Shown: positions 6,333 to 13,844 of the stretch, piece after piece
How the letters are laid out: the number at the start of each line of letters is the position of its first letter
Numbering within the stretch: position 1 is the first letter of the stretch
Assembly: GCA_947303905.1 (NCBI GenBank)
Contig: CAMYZR010000001.1
Location: 1 to 33,990 of the forward strand
From: an uncultured Atopobiaceae bacterium
Lineage (GTDB): Bacteria > Actinomycetota > Coriobacteriia > Coriobacteriales > Atopobiaceae
Reading direction: 5' to 3'
Length of the DNA: 33,990 bases
Made by a program: the position numbers and the translations under genes
The notes under the pieces: generated by a model
What the model saw: the letters and a program-made list of their open reading frames with translations, nothing else
Databases searched by the model: none
What the model was told of the DNA's origin: nothing

Positions 6333-8390
6333 ATGGGGGTCCCCGTGGACGCAAACTCTCGCAGCATCCTTGGCCTGATCGCCGAAATGAACACGCGCTT
6401 TGTCGTACCGGTCTACCAGCGTCCCTACTCGTGGGGCGAGCAGCAGTGCCTCCAGCTGTGGGACGACATCCTGGCCTGCGGCAGGCAGCGGGAGAACTTC
6501 CACTTCACCGGCTCGATCGTGACCATCCAGGACGGGAGCATGTCCGAGCAGGGTGTGACGCCGCTTCTGCTCATCGATGGCCAGCAGCGCATCACCACCA
6601 TCACGCTTCTGCTGATCGCCCTTGCTCGCCTCGTCGACAAGGAGCAGACCGACCTGCCCTTCACGCGCGAGGAGATCGTGGACTCGGGCTATCTCACCAA
6701 CCATTTCCGGACGGGGGCCGACCACTACAAGCTCACGCTCTCCAAGACCGACCAGCCGGCACTGCGCTCGCTCATCGACAACCTCGAGGACCCTGCGGTG
6801 CCGGTGGAGACCACCTCCGAGCGCCTCATGGAGAACCTCGCCTTCTTCGAGCGGCGCGTGGAGGCGCTCAGCGACATCGCATCGGTCTGGGCGGGCCTGC
6901 AGCGCCTGGAGGTCGTCTCCATCGCGCTCTCGCAGGGCCAGGACAACCCGCAGGCCATCTTCGAGTCGATGAACTCCACCGGCAAGGACCTCTCCTCGGC
7001 CGACCTCATCCGCAACTTCGTCCTCATGGCCTATCCCGTGGCGGAGCAGTACGACATGTACCAGACCTACTGGCGTCCCATCGAGCAGATCCTGGGCGCC
7101 GATGCCTACGGCGGGACCTTTGACGACTTCATTCGCAGCTACTTCACCGTTGCCTACGCGCCCGAGTCGATGGCCAAGGCTGACGTGTACCAGACCTTCA
7201 AGCGCTATGTGCTGTTCAATGGCTACCACCGCAACGACCGCATGAAGAACCTCTCGCTCAAGGTCAAGCGCTTTGCCGGCTACTACGCGCGCGTGACCAC
7301 CGGCGAGGTGGACGACGCGGAGGTGGCCGAGGTGCTGCACCGGCTGTCGCTGCTCGACATGCCGGTGATAAACCCGCTGCTTCTGGCGCTGTTTGACAGC
7401 TACGACCACAAAGCGCTGTCGCGCGAGGAGTTCTTGGACATGGTGGCGACCATCGAGAGCTACCTCTTGCGCCGGGCGGTCTGCGACTGCGAGACGAGCG
7501 TGCTGTCGCCGTTCGTCGCCTCGCTGATAGCCCGCCTCGATGCCGTGCGCAGCGAGGGCGGCAACGTGGCCGAGGCACTGCAGGCGATGCTGCTCAACGA
7601 GGCGGGCACCCCCAGGCGCTTCCCGACCGACGCTGAGTTCGGCCGTGCGCTCGCCACGCGCGACTGCTTCGGGTTCTCGCGCGTGTTCTACCTGCTGGCG
7701 CGCCTCGAGGGTGGCATGGGAGGCTGCTGCCTGCCACGCAAGGGCAGCTGGACGGTCGAGCACGTGATGCCCGTCCATGCCGTGAGCGACGAGGGCTGGG
7801 CCGAGGTGCTCGGTCCGGACGCCGAGCGCGCCTTCGAGGAGACGGTCAACAGCCTGGGCAACCTCACCCTGACGACCTGCCTCTTCGATCTGCAGGACGC
7901 AAGCTTCGCCGACAAGCGCGAGCGCGTGCTAGGGGCGCAGGGAGATGCCCGCTTGGCCATCTCGCAGGCCATCGTCGAGGCAGAGACGTGGGGCCCCGAG
8001 CAGATTCGTACGCGCACGCAGGAGCTGGTGGACGAGGCACTCGGCCTTTGGACCATTCCCGACCTGCCTGAGGAGGCCTGTCGGGCCTATCGTCCGTCCC
8101 GTCGCGCTGCGGCAGGGGAGCAGGCGAGCTTCTCCGACCTCTTCGAGGCCGGCCTCGTGGAGATGGATGACGTGCTGGCCAGCGCGAACCCGCTCTACCC
8201 GGGCAAGGCCACCGTCACCTCGCGCGGCAAGATCATGCTCGCCAACGGCGAGATGTTCGACGACCCGACCGAGGCGTACGAGCGCTTCCTCGCCATGCAG
8301 GGAGCGCTGGTGACCGGCCTCAACGGCTGGATGTACTGGCGTCGCGGCGAGGGCGGGCCGCTGCTCGACACGCTGCGCGAAGGCCTCTAG
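6333..8390 (+). CDS. DUF262/DUF1524 nuclease (GmrSD-like) with C-terminal RAMA-like domain
   Basis: This 685-residue protein joins a DUF262 (ParB/GmrS-like) N-terminus to a DUF1524 (GmrD-like HNH) domain. DUF262 motifs are VPVYQRPYSW (residue 28 on), LLIDGQQRITT (about 83) and FESMNSTGKDLSSADLIRN (about 208). The DUF1524 motif is EHVMPVH (about 475) with NSLGNLTLT some 30 residues later. The last 90 residues (FSDLFEAGLVEMDD..., GEMFDDPTEA, GLNGWMYW) resemble the RAMA domain found on restriction and methylation proteins. Relatives are modification-dependent restriction or anti-phage nucleases using NTP hydrolysis. The ATG at 6333 is chosen because the longer frame would start over the cysK terminator; GTG at 6345, preceded by GGGGG, is an alternative. 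The gene is monocistronic and has no partner methylase beside it. Confidence 0.85.
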   Translation: MGVPVDANSRSILGLIAEMNTRFVVPVYQRPYSWGEQQCLQLWDDILACGRQRENFHFTGSIVTIQDGSMSEQGVTPLLLIDGQQRITTITLLLIALARLVDKEQTDLPFTREEIVDSGYLTNHFRTGADHYKLTLSKTDQPALRSLIDNLEDPAVPVETTSERLMENLAFFERRVEALSDIASVWAGLQRLEVVSIALSQGQDNPQAIFESMNSTGKDLSSADLIRNFVLMAYPVAEQYDMYQTYWRPIEQILGADAYGGTFDDFIRSYFTVAYAPESMAKADVYQTFKRYVLFNGYHRNDRMKNLSLKVKRFAGYYARVTTGEVDDAEVAEVLHRLSLLDMPVINPLLLALFDSYDHKALSREEFLDMVATIESYLLRRAVCDCETSVLSPFVASLIARLDAVRSEGGNVAEALQAMLLNEAGTPRRFPTDAEFGRALATRDCFGFSRVFYLLARLEGGMGGCCLPRKGSWTVEHVMPVHAVSDEGWAEVLGPDAERAFEETVNSLGNLTLTTCLFDLQDASFADKRERVLGAQGDARLAISQAIVEAETWGPEQIRTRTQELVDEALGLWTIPDLPEEACRAYRPSRRAAAGEQASFSDLFEAGLVEMDDVLASANPLYPGKATVTSRGKIMLANGEMFDDPTEAYERFLAMQGALVTGLNGWMYWRRGEGGPLLDTLREGL

Positions 8391-8398
8391 TCCAGCTG

Positions 8399-8707
8399 CT
8401 ACAGCTCGTCGGTCTCGTCACGCTCGCGGTTGTAGAAAGCCGTGATGCTGGCGTTCGCGTGCTCGCTGATCTTCTGCTCGACGTAGCGCTCTCGCATCTG
8501 AAGGATGGCGAGCATCTCGTCGGCGATCTCCTCGGGTGAGTGGGGATTTGCCCCACGCAGGTAGGAGGTCATGCGGCGCAGCGACCACTCGCCACCGAGC
8601 TGGCTGGCAATCACCTCGCCGAACTCTCCGGGATAGCCCAGCTCCTCTATCGCGGCGATGAGGTCCGCGCGTGCGGCTTCGCGCATGGCGTCTGGCTGCG
8701 GGCTCAT
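8399..8707 (-). CDS. Small conserved protein of unknown function, coupled to methyltransferase
   Basis: A 102-residue soluble, mostly helical protein with no signal peptide or membrane segment. The readable core is EELGYPGEFGEVIASQLGGE, MTSYLRG, SPEEIADEMLAI and a charged tail. I recognise the pattern as a small protein common in gut bacteria but cannot assign a function. Its ATG overlaps the stop of the upstream methyltransferase (ATGA), so the two are translated together. A longer open frame continues upstream but lies inside the methyltransferase gene. It may be an accessory protein of the methyltransferase, which is inference from coupling only. Confidence 0.7.
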   Translation of the reverse strand: MSPQPDAMREAARADLIAAIEELGYPGEFGEVIASQLGGEWSLRRMTSYLRGANPHSPEEIADEMLAILQMRERYVEQKISEHANASITAFYNRERDETDEL

Positions 8708-9471
8708 GCGGCACCGCCCTTGTGGGCACGCACGGCGAGAAACGACGGAATGCCCAGCTCTCCGAGCCGGCCCTCCTCGTTGACGTCGTCGTAGAGGTCG
8801 TCGATGACGAGTCCTGCGCGCAGTATCGACCCAAGCAGCTCGCCGGCCGTGTGGGAGAACTGCACGCCACCGTCCTCCTCCTCGAGCACGGCCATCAGGG
8901 CGGGGTCGGCGATGGGGTCGAAGGGCAGGCCGCGCACGATGCGCTCCTCGTCCTCGTCCACGACGAAGTTGATGCCCGTGTCGAGGCCTGCAAGCAGCAC
9001 TCCACCGGGGCGCAGCACCCGGCATACCTCGCGCCAGATGGGCTCGACCTCGCGGACGTAGCAGAGGCTCACCGGGTTGATGACCAGGTCAAACGAGGAG
9101 TCGTCAAAGGGAAGCGGCTTGGTCATGTCAGCCTGGCAGACGGTTATCTCGTAGCCCTCTCGCGCGGCGACGGTCCGCTCGCTCTCGATCTGCGAGCTCG
9201 CGTAGTCGAGTACGGCGCAATTTGCGCCCGCGGCCGCGAGGATGGGCATCTGCTGACCGCCTCCCGCAGCGAGGCCCAGGACGTCGGCGCCCTCGAGTGG
9301 GGGATACCAGGTGGCGGGCACGGGCTTTGTGGGCGTCAGCACCAGTTGCCAGTCGCCCTCTGTGGCACGCAGGTACGCCTCATGGCTCACGGGTTGTCCC
9401 CAAAGCCATCCCTCGGCCACCCAACGGTCTATCGTAGCTGCGTTGATGTCCTGATACCGCCGTTCGCCCAT
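8704..9471 (-). CDS. Class I SAM-dependent methyltransferase
   Basis: This 255-residue protein has a Rossmann-type methyltransferase fold. SAM-binding motif I is VLGLAAGGGQQMPILAA, followed by the acidic LDYASSQI strand, then CQADMTKPLPF (motif II), SFDLVINPVSLCYV and LRPGGVLLAG. This pattern fits the methyltransferase type 11/25 families. The substrate cannot be told; small molecules are common in these families. The start is set by AAGGGAG six to seven bases before the ATG at 9471; a longer frame to 9576 would have a hydrophobic leader and no ribosome site. It is divergent from the GTPase gene across 103 bases and coupled to the 102-residue protein downstream. Confidence 0.85.
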   Translation of the reverse strand: MGERRYQDINAATIDRWVAEGWLWGQPVSHEAYLRATEGDWQLVLTPTKPVPATWYPPLEGADVLGLAAGGGQQMPILAAAGANCAVLDYASSQIESERTVAAREGYEITVCQADMTKPLPFDDSSFDLVINPVSLCYVREVEPIWREVCRVLRPGGVLLAGLDTGINFVVDEDEERIVRGLPFDPIADPALMAVLEEEDGGVQFSHTAGELLGSILRAGLVIDDLYDDVNEEGRLGELGIPSFLAVRAHKGGAA

Positions 9472-9574
9472 GCGCCGCTCCCTTCTCGTCGCAAGCTCCC
9501 GCAGGGGGCATAATGGTCTGAAGAATACCACTACCAGCGGACATGCGATGGCAGGCGTGAAGAGGGGAGGCATC

Positions 9575-10750
9575 ATGTCGGACTACGGCAACGTGCTGGT
9601 GATCGGAAGCGGCGGCGTAGGCAAGTCGACGCTCATCCGCAAGGTGCTGGGCTCTGACGTGAACGAGACGGGCGGTGGCCTGACGCACGAGGTCCATGTC
9701 TACGAGAGCCTCTCCGTGCCGTACCGTGTCATCGATGCGGGGGACCTGGGTGGCAGCTTCCTGGCACGTCGCGCGGGCATCAGGGCGGTCAAGCGGTGGT
9801 CGAAGGCCAATGCGCTCGATGGCAACGCGGACAACGACATCAACGTGATCTGGTACTGCATCGAGGGCAAGTCGCGCAAGCTGATCCGCCAACAGGTCAG
9901 CGAGCTCGCGCGGGCCACCGACGTGTGGTACTCGGTGCCCATCATCGTGGTCATAACCAAGTCGTATGCCGAGCTTGAGCGCGAGGAGAACGTGGCCCTC
10001 GTGCAGCAGGCCTGCAACCGCCGCCGTCGCCTCAAGCGCAACGTGCGCGCCATCATACCCGTGGTGGCCGACACCTACCAGCTCAGCAGCACGACCTTCG
10101 TGCCGCCGTCGGGTCTGCCAGAGCTGCTGGAGGCCACCGACGAGCTCATGCCCGAGGGCGTTCGCGCGGTGAAGACCGATATCGAGGCCTTCACGCTCAA
10201 GCGGCGCCGCGCGGTGGCACGCAGCATCGTGGCGGCCTCCACTGCCGCCGGCGTCACGGTGGGGGCGGTTCCCATACCCATCTCCGATGCGCTCATCCTC
10301 ACGCCCATCGAGACCGCCGAGGTCAATGCGCTGGCGACGCTCTACGGCATCGGCAAGGACAGCAGCTCCAAGAAGCTCCTCAGCACCATCCTCGAGGTGG
10401 GCACCGTGAGCACGGCGGCCAAGGCTGCCATCAGCGCGCTCAAGGCGGTGCCAGGCATCAACTTCGGTGCCAGCGTCATCAACGCGGCCATTGCGGGCAG
10501 CATCGTCGCGGCGATAGGCGAGTCGACGACGCGCGTCTTCGAGCGGATCTACGTGGGCGAGAAGACCCTCGATGACACCGAGTGGGTGAAGAGGGCGCTC
10601 GAGTCGAGCCTCTCCAAGGACTTCATCGCCAGAGGGACCAAGGTGCTGGGAAAACTCTCGGGCGTCTCCGCTGGCAAGGACCAGAAGGCCGCCATCGCGG
10701 GGCTTCTGGTTGGCGCGTTCACCCACAAGTCCGGGGAGTCCGACGAGTAG
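9575..10750 (+). CDS. GTPase-like protein with DUF697 domain
   Basis: The protein has 391 residues. The P-loop is GSGGVGKST (residues 11-19, Lys17), with a DxxG-like DAGDLGG and, where NKxD is expected, only VITKSYAE. The G domain is followed by a basic linker (TLKRRRAVARS) and a hydrophobic DUF697-type region (STAAGVTVGAVPIPISDALI, LTPIETAEVNALATLYGI) with two further Ala/Gly-rich helical hairpins up to about residue 320. Proteins of this shape are dynamin- or YcjF-like GTPases tied to membranes, with unknown roles. GGGGAGG four bases before the ATG at 9575 decides the start; an in-frame ATG at 9548 is possible. The degenerate NKxD suggests altered nucleotide preference. Confidence 0.8.
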   Translation: MSDYGNVLVIGSGGVGKSTLIRKVLGSDVNETGGGLTHEVHVYESLSVPYRVIDAGDLGGSFLARRAGIRAVKRWSKANALDGNADNDINVIWYCIEGKSRKLIRQQVSELARATDVWYSVPIIVVITKSYAELEREENVALVQQACNRRRRLKRNVRAIIPVVADTYQLSSTTFVPPSGLPELLEATDELMPEGVRAVKTDIEAFTLKRRRAVARSIVAASTAAGVTVGAVPIPISDALILTPIETAEVNALATLYGIGKDSSSKKLLSTILEVGTVSTAAKAAISALKAVPGINFGASVINAAIAGSIVAAIGESTTRVFERIYVGEKTLDDTEWVKRALESSLSKDFIARGTKVLGKLSGVSAGKDQKAAIAGLLVGAFTHKSGESDE

Positions 10751-10775
10751 GCGAGCCGCAACTATCGGCAAAACG

Positions 10776-10822
10776 TGCAGCCCTGAGGGATTATTGATGC
10801 CTCGGGGCTGCATGCGTTTTTT
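10776..10822 (+). terminator. Intrinsic terminator after the GTPase gene
   Basis: TGCAGCCCTGAGG (10776-10788) pairs with CCTCGGGGCTGCA (10800-10812) over 13 positions with one G-U. TTTTTT follows at 10817-10822. Confidence 0.85.
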
Positions 10823-10869
10823 CAGGTAAGGTGTAACAGGTCAAACCAATGCCAGGATGAGGAGATGTC

Positions 10870-12129
10870 ATGGCAGGAAAGCACAGTGCGCCAAAGCCGC
10901 AGGCGCAGCAGCCAGTTCAGACGATATCGGGTCAGCCGATGTACGTTCCCGCAGGGTCGGTGCCGCGCAAGCGTCGTCGCCGCGGCTGCCTTCTGGGGCT
11001 GTTCGTCACCCTGCTCATCGCCGCAGGCGTTGCTGCCGGCGCGTACTTCATTCTCAACCCGCCGCGTTACGACGTGACGGTCAACGGCCAGACGGTCACC
11101 GTGGACCGCGGCGCCACCATCGCCGACGTCATCGAGGCCGGTTACGCCACACCCACCGCGGGCAACCTGATGGCCATCGACGGGAGCGTGGCGCAGGAGG
11201 GTGGCGGAGACGCGTTTGCCGCCACGGTCAACGGAACGGCCACCACCGATGCCAAGACGGCTCTGGACAAGGATGCGGTCGTTGAGATCACGGACGGCGC
11301 CGACCAGGTGGAGACCGAGACGGTCACGACCGAGGCCATCCCCTTCGAGACCGTCGGCAGCGAGCGCACCGCCGATGCCTACTGGACCGGCTCTCTGCAT
11401 GTGAACCAGAAGGGCGAGGAGGGCGAGCGTACCGTCCGCACGGGCGACGTGTCGGGCGTGCAGATCGCCGAGCAGACCAAGGCTCCCGTGGACGAGGGCT
11501 ACCGCGTCTACACGGCCAACGTGGGGGAGGACAAGGTCATCGCACTGACCTTTGACGACGGCCCCTGGCCTGACACGACCGACGCCATCCTGGACGTGCT
11601 GGAGGCAAACGGGGCCAAGGCAACCTTCTTCACCATCGGCAACCAGGTGGCTCCGTACGCCGACCAGGTCAGGCGAGAGGCTGAGCTGGGATGCCAGGTC
11701 TGCACGCACTCGTGGGACCACGCCAGCGGCAGCGGCCAAGGCGTGAACCTCACCTATATGTCCGTCGACGAGCAGATCAACGAGATCACGCAGGGCTACG
11801 CAGCCATCAAGGAGGTGCTGGGCGAGGAGCCGTCCCACGTCTTTAGGGCTCCGGGTGGCAACTACTACGGTGACATCATCGCCACTCTGGCACCCTACGT
11901 GGACGCCGAGGTTGGCTGGGACGTCGACACGGAGGACTGGCGCCTTCCGGGCTCCGACGCCATCTACACGGCCATCATGAGCGCACAGCCCGGCCAGGTG
12001 ATTCTCATGCACGATGGCGGCGGCGACCGGTGGCAGACGGTCGAGGCCATCAAGCGTGCGGTTCCCGAGCTGGTGGCCCAGGGCTATAGCCTGGTCACCA
12101 TCGACGAGCTGCTCGCCTACGAGAGCTAG
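10870..12129 (+). CDS. Membrane-anchored polysaccharide deacetylase (NodB/CE4)
   Basis: This 419-residue protein has a cytoplasmic Gln/Pro-rich start and a basic RKRRRR block. One membrane helix (about 40-62) then exports the rest. A small beta-rich region (YDVTVNGQTVTVDRGATI, repeated more weakly later) precedes the CE4 catalytic domain, about residues 220-419. CE4 motifs are complete: TFDDGPWPD (Asp229, Asp230), THSWDH with metal ligands His280 and His284, FRAPGGNYY, the DTEDW segment and VILMHDGGG. Such enzymes remove N-acetyl groups from peptidoglycan or other surface glycans. AGGAG lies five bases before the ATG. A NUDIX gene follows 16 bases after the stop, likely on the same transcript. 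Confidence 0.92.
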   Translation: MAGKHSAPKPQAQQPVQTISGQPMYVPAGSVPRKRRRRGCLLGLFVTLLIAAGVAAGAYFILNPPRYDVTVNGQTVTVDRGATIADVIEAGYATPTAGNLMAIDGSVAQEGGGDAFAATVNGTATTDAKTALDKDAVVEITDGADQVETETVTTEAIPFETVGSERTADAYWTGSLHVNQKGEEGERTVRTGDVSGVQIAEQTKAPVDEGYRVYTANVGEDKVIALTFDDGPWPDTTDAILDVLEANGAKATFFTIGNQVAPYADQVRREAELGCQVCTHSWDHASGSGQGVNLTYMSVDEQINEITQGYAAIKEVLGEEPSHVFRAPGGNYYGDIIATLAPYVDAEVGWDVDTEDWRLPGSDAIYTAIMSAQPGQVILMHDGGGDRWQTVEAIKRAVPELVAQGYSLVTIDELLAYES

Positions 12130-12145
12130 TCTCGCTGGGGTTTTG

Positions 12146-12718
12146 ATGGACCTGCACGCTGCGATCGAACGTTACGCTCCTTTCAACGAGCAGGAGGCGC
12201 GCGACCGCCGTCTCCTGCTGGCCCTTCTCGAGAGCGGCCAGGAGCTCTACACGCGCGAGAACGAGGTCTGCCACCTGACGGCCTCTGCGTGGGTCGTCTC
12301 ACCGGACCGTCAGCGCGTGCTCATGTGCTACCACAACATCTACGACTCGTGGTCGTGGCTGGGCGGACATGCCGACGGGGAGCGTGACCTTGCTGCCGTC
12401 GCCCTGCGCGAGGTGCGCGAGGAGACCAGCCTCACGCATGTGCGGCTGGTCTCGCCCGACATCTACTCGCTGGAGGTGCTCACGGTGGACGGTCACGAGA
12501 AGCGCGGGGCCTACGTGAGCTCGCACCTGCACCTCAACGTGACCTACCTCGTGGAGGCGGACCCGTCAGAGCCGCTGCGCACCAAGGCCGACGAGAATAG
12601 CGGCCTTGCGTGGTTTGGCCTCGACGAGGCCGTCCGGCGCTCGAGCGAGCCATGGTTCAGGGAGCGGGTCTATCCCAAGCTCAACGCCAAGCTTGCGCGG
12701 TTTGAGGCAAACGACTGA
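12146..12718 (+). CDS. NUDIX hydrolase
   Basis: This 190-residue cytoplasmic protein has a NUDIX box in the middle (WLGGHADGERDLAAVALREV followed by REET). The REVREE core is intact, but the first acidic position of the consensus is Arg, a variation I have seen in this GGHADG-type subgroup. These enzymes cleave nucleoside diphosphates linked to another group; the substrate cannot be told. The N-terminal 50 residues are helical, and the C-terminal end has a SSEPWF segment. The ATG at 12146 follows a weak GGGG site. The longer in-frame extension runs into the deacetylase gene and is discarded. Position between deacetylase and a small unknown gene suggests one operon. Confidence 0.85.
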   Translation: MDLHAAIERYAPFNEQEARDRRLLLALLESGQELYTRENEVCHLTASAWVVSPDRQRVLMCYHNIYDSWSWLGGHADGERDLAAVALREVREETSLTHVRLVSPDIYSLEVLTVDGHEKRGAYVSSHLHLNVTYLVEADPSEPLRTKADENSGLAWFGLDEAVRRSSEPWFRERVYPKLNAKLARFEAND

Positions 12719-12728
12719 GGAGGTAGTC

Positions 12729-13205
12729 ATGGCGAAGACGCTCCTGAACGACAAACTGTCGGCGTCCTATCCAAAGGGATTTCGCGTCATGGACGAGGAC
12801 GAGAGGCAGAAGGTCTTTCCTGCTGCCAATGCCAACCTCTGGGCCATCTGGGACAAGCGTCATCACGTGATCATCTCCGTGCAGTGGCATGAGGCCAACG
12901 CCCTGCTCTCGAAGCTGGTCGACACCAAGAGCCTGACCAAGCGCGTGCAGGTCCAGGCGCGCAAGGCATACAAGGACATGGGATACGAGGACAGCGAGCT
13001 CTACCGCGCCACGGTCTGCGGGGAGACCGCCTGGGGAGTCGACTTTGCCTATCAGATGCAGGGTGTCGACCAGGTGGCAAAGGCGCTCGTGTTCAAGCAC
13101 GATGCGTGCACGTACACGCTCTACTGCTATGGGCGCAAGAGCAACGCGGCAACAGCCACCCGACTCTTTGACGACTTCCTGGCTTCGCTCAGCTTCTCCA
13201 AGTGA
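12729..13205 (+). CDS. Hypothetical cytoplasmic protein, possible PsbP/DUF1795-like fold
   Basis: The protein has 158 residues without signal peptide or membrane helix. The layout is an N-terminal SYPKGFRVMD, a beta-rich section (NLWAIWDKRHHVIISVQW), two helices, then GVDFAYQMQGV, ALVFKHDACTYTLYCYGRK and a final helix TRLFDDFLASLSF. The ending pattern recalls small PsbP/Mog1/DUF1795 proteins (a beta sheet followed by 'FDDFLASL'), but I cannot confirm this by eye. GAGGAGGT lies four to five bases before the ATG, overlapping the NUDIX stop, so it is the third gene of that operon. No function is assigned. Confidence 0.7.
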   Translation: MAKTLLNDKLSASYPKGFRVMDEDERQKVFPAANANLWAIWDKRHHVIISVQWHEANALLSKLVDTKSLTKRVQVQARKAYKDMGYEDSELYRATVCGETAWGVDFAYQMQGVDQVAKALVFKHDACTYTLYCYGRKSNAATATRLFDDFLASLSFSK

Positions 13206-13337
13206 TTGCCCCTGTGGTCTAGCGATAGGGCACCACACCTACTTCTGCCTGTCTAAACTGGATAAATACGATATGCTCACCCAATACGAGCAACGCATCG
13301 TTTATGGCTATGCGAACCTACGAGAAGGGGACGACCG

Positions 13338-13844
13338 ATGGCTGCCGATGCCTCCTCCATCTTTAACAAACAGGCGGTGGAACGCCTGCGCAGTCCCGAT
13401 GACCTTGACCGATATCTGAGGGCGACCACCCCTGGCGTGTGGATGGTGCTGTTTGCCGTCTTCGTCCTGACCGTGGGCCTCCTGGCCTGGGGCGTGTTCG
13501 GGTCGGTCTCCGCGAGCGTCTCGACGACCGGCGCAAGCATCAACGGCGTGGTGTACTGCATGCTTGACGGTGACCAGGTTGCCCAGGTGCACGAGGGCGA
13601 CCCCGCCTACGTCGACAGCCAGCAGGCGCATGTGGCACGGGTGAGCAAGGTCCCCCTGTCAGTTGCCGAGGCAAAGGGCGTGCTTTCCAGCGACTATCTC
13701 GTGGAGGCGCTCATGCCTGGCGAGTGGGGCTATCTGGTCGTACTCGATGGCGCCTCCTTGGAGGGGGAGGGCATACCCGTGACAGTGAGCATCACTACCG
13801 CACGCATCGCGCCGATCTCTCTCGTCTTGGGAGGCACGCAGTGA
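13338..13844 (+). CDS. Short HlyD-like membrane fusion protein of an NHLM-type export system
   Basis: The protein has 168 residues. It begins with a cytoplasmic IFNKQAVERLRSPDDLDRYL stretch, typical of the NHLM secretion adaptor, followed by one membrane helix (about residues 34-56). The external part has a single beta-rich lipoyl/barrel-type segment (SASVSTTGASINGVVYCMLD, then HEGDPAYV). HlyD-type adaptors in such cassettes are normally several hundred residues with coiled coils; here those are missing, so this is a reduced form. It overlaps the GTG start of the C39 transporter by four bases. GAAGGGGACGACCG precedes the ATG. It probably stabilises or couples the exporter at the membrane; with no outer membrane, a full channel bridge would not be needed. 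Confidence 0.75.
   Translation: MAADASSIFNKQAVERLRSPDDLDRYLRATTPGVWMVLFAVFVLTVGLLAWGVFGSVSASVSTTGASINGVVYCMLDGDQVAQVHEGDPAYVDSQQAHVARVSKVPLSVAEAKGVLSSDYLVEALMPGEWGYLVVLDGASLEGEGIPVTVSITTARIAPISLVLGGTQ

Noticed and set aside
6324..7778. 484-codon minus-strand frame over the DUF262 gene
   Set aside because: His/Val/Glu-rich antisense shadow without recognisable motifs, while the plus strand carries clear DUF262 and DUF1524 motifs.
9380..12012. Long minus-strand frames (9380-10813 and 10822-12012) over the GTPase and deacetylase genes
   Set aside because: Both cross terminators or gene ends and read as antisense high-GC composition; no family motif.
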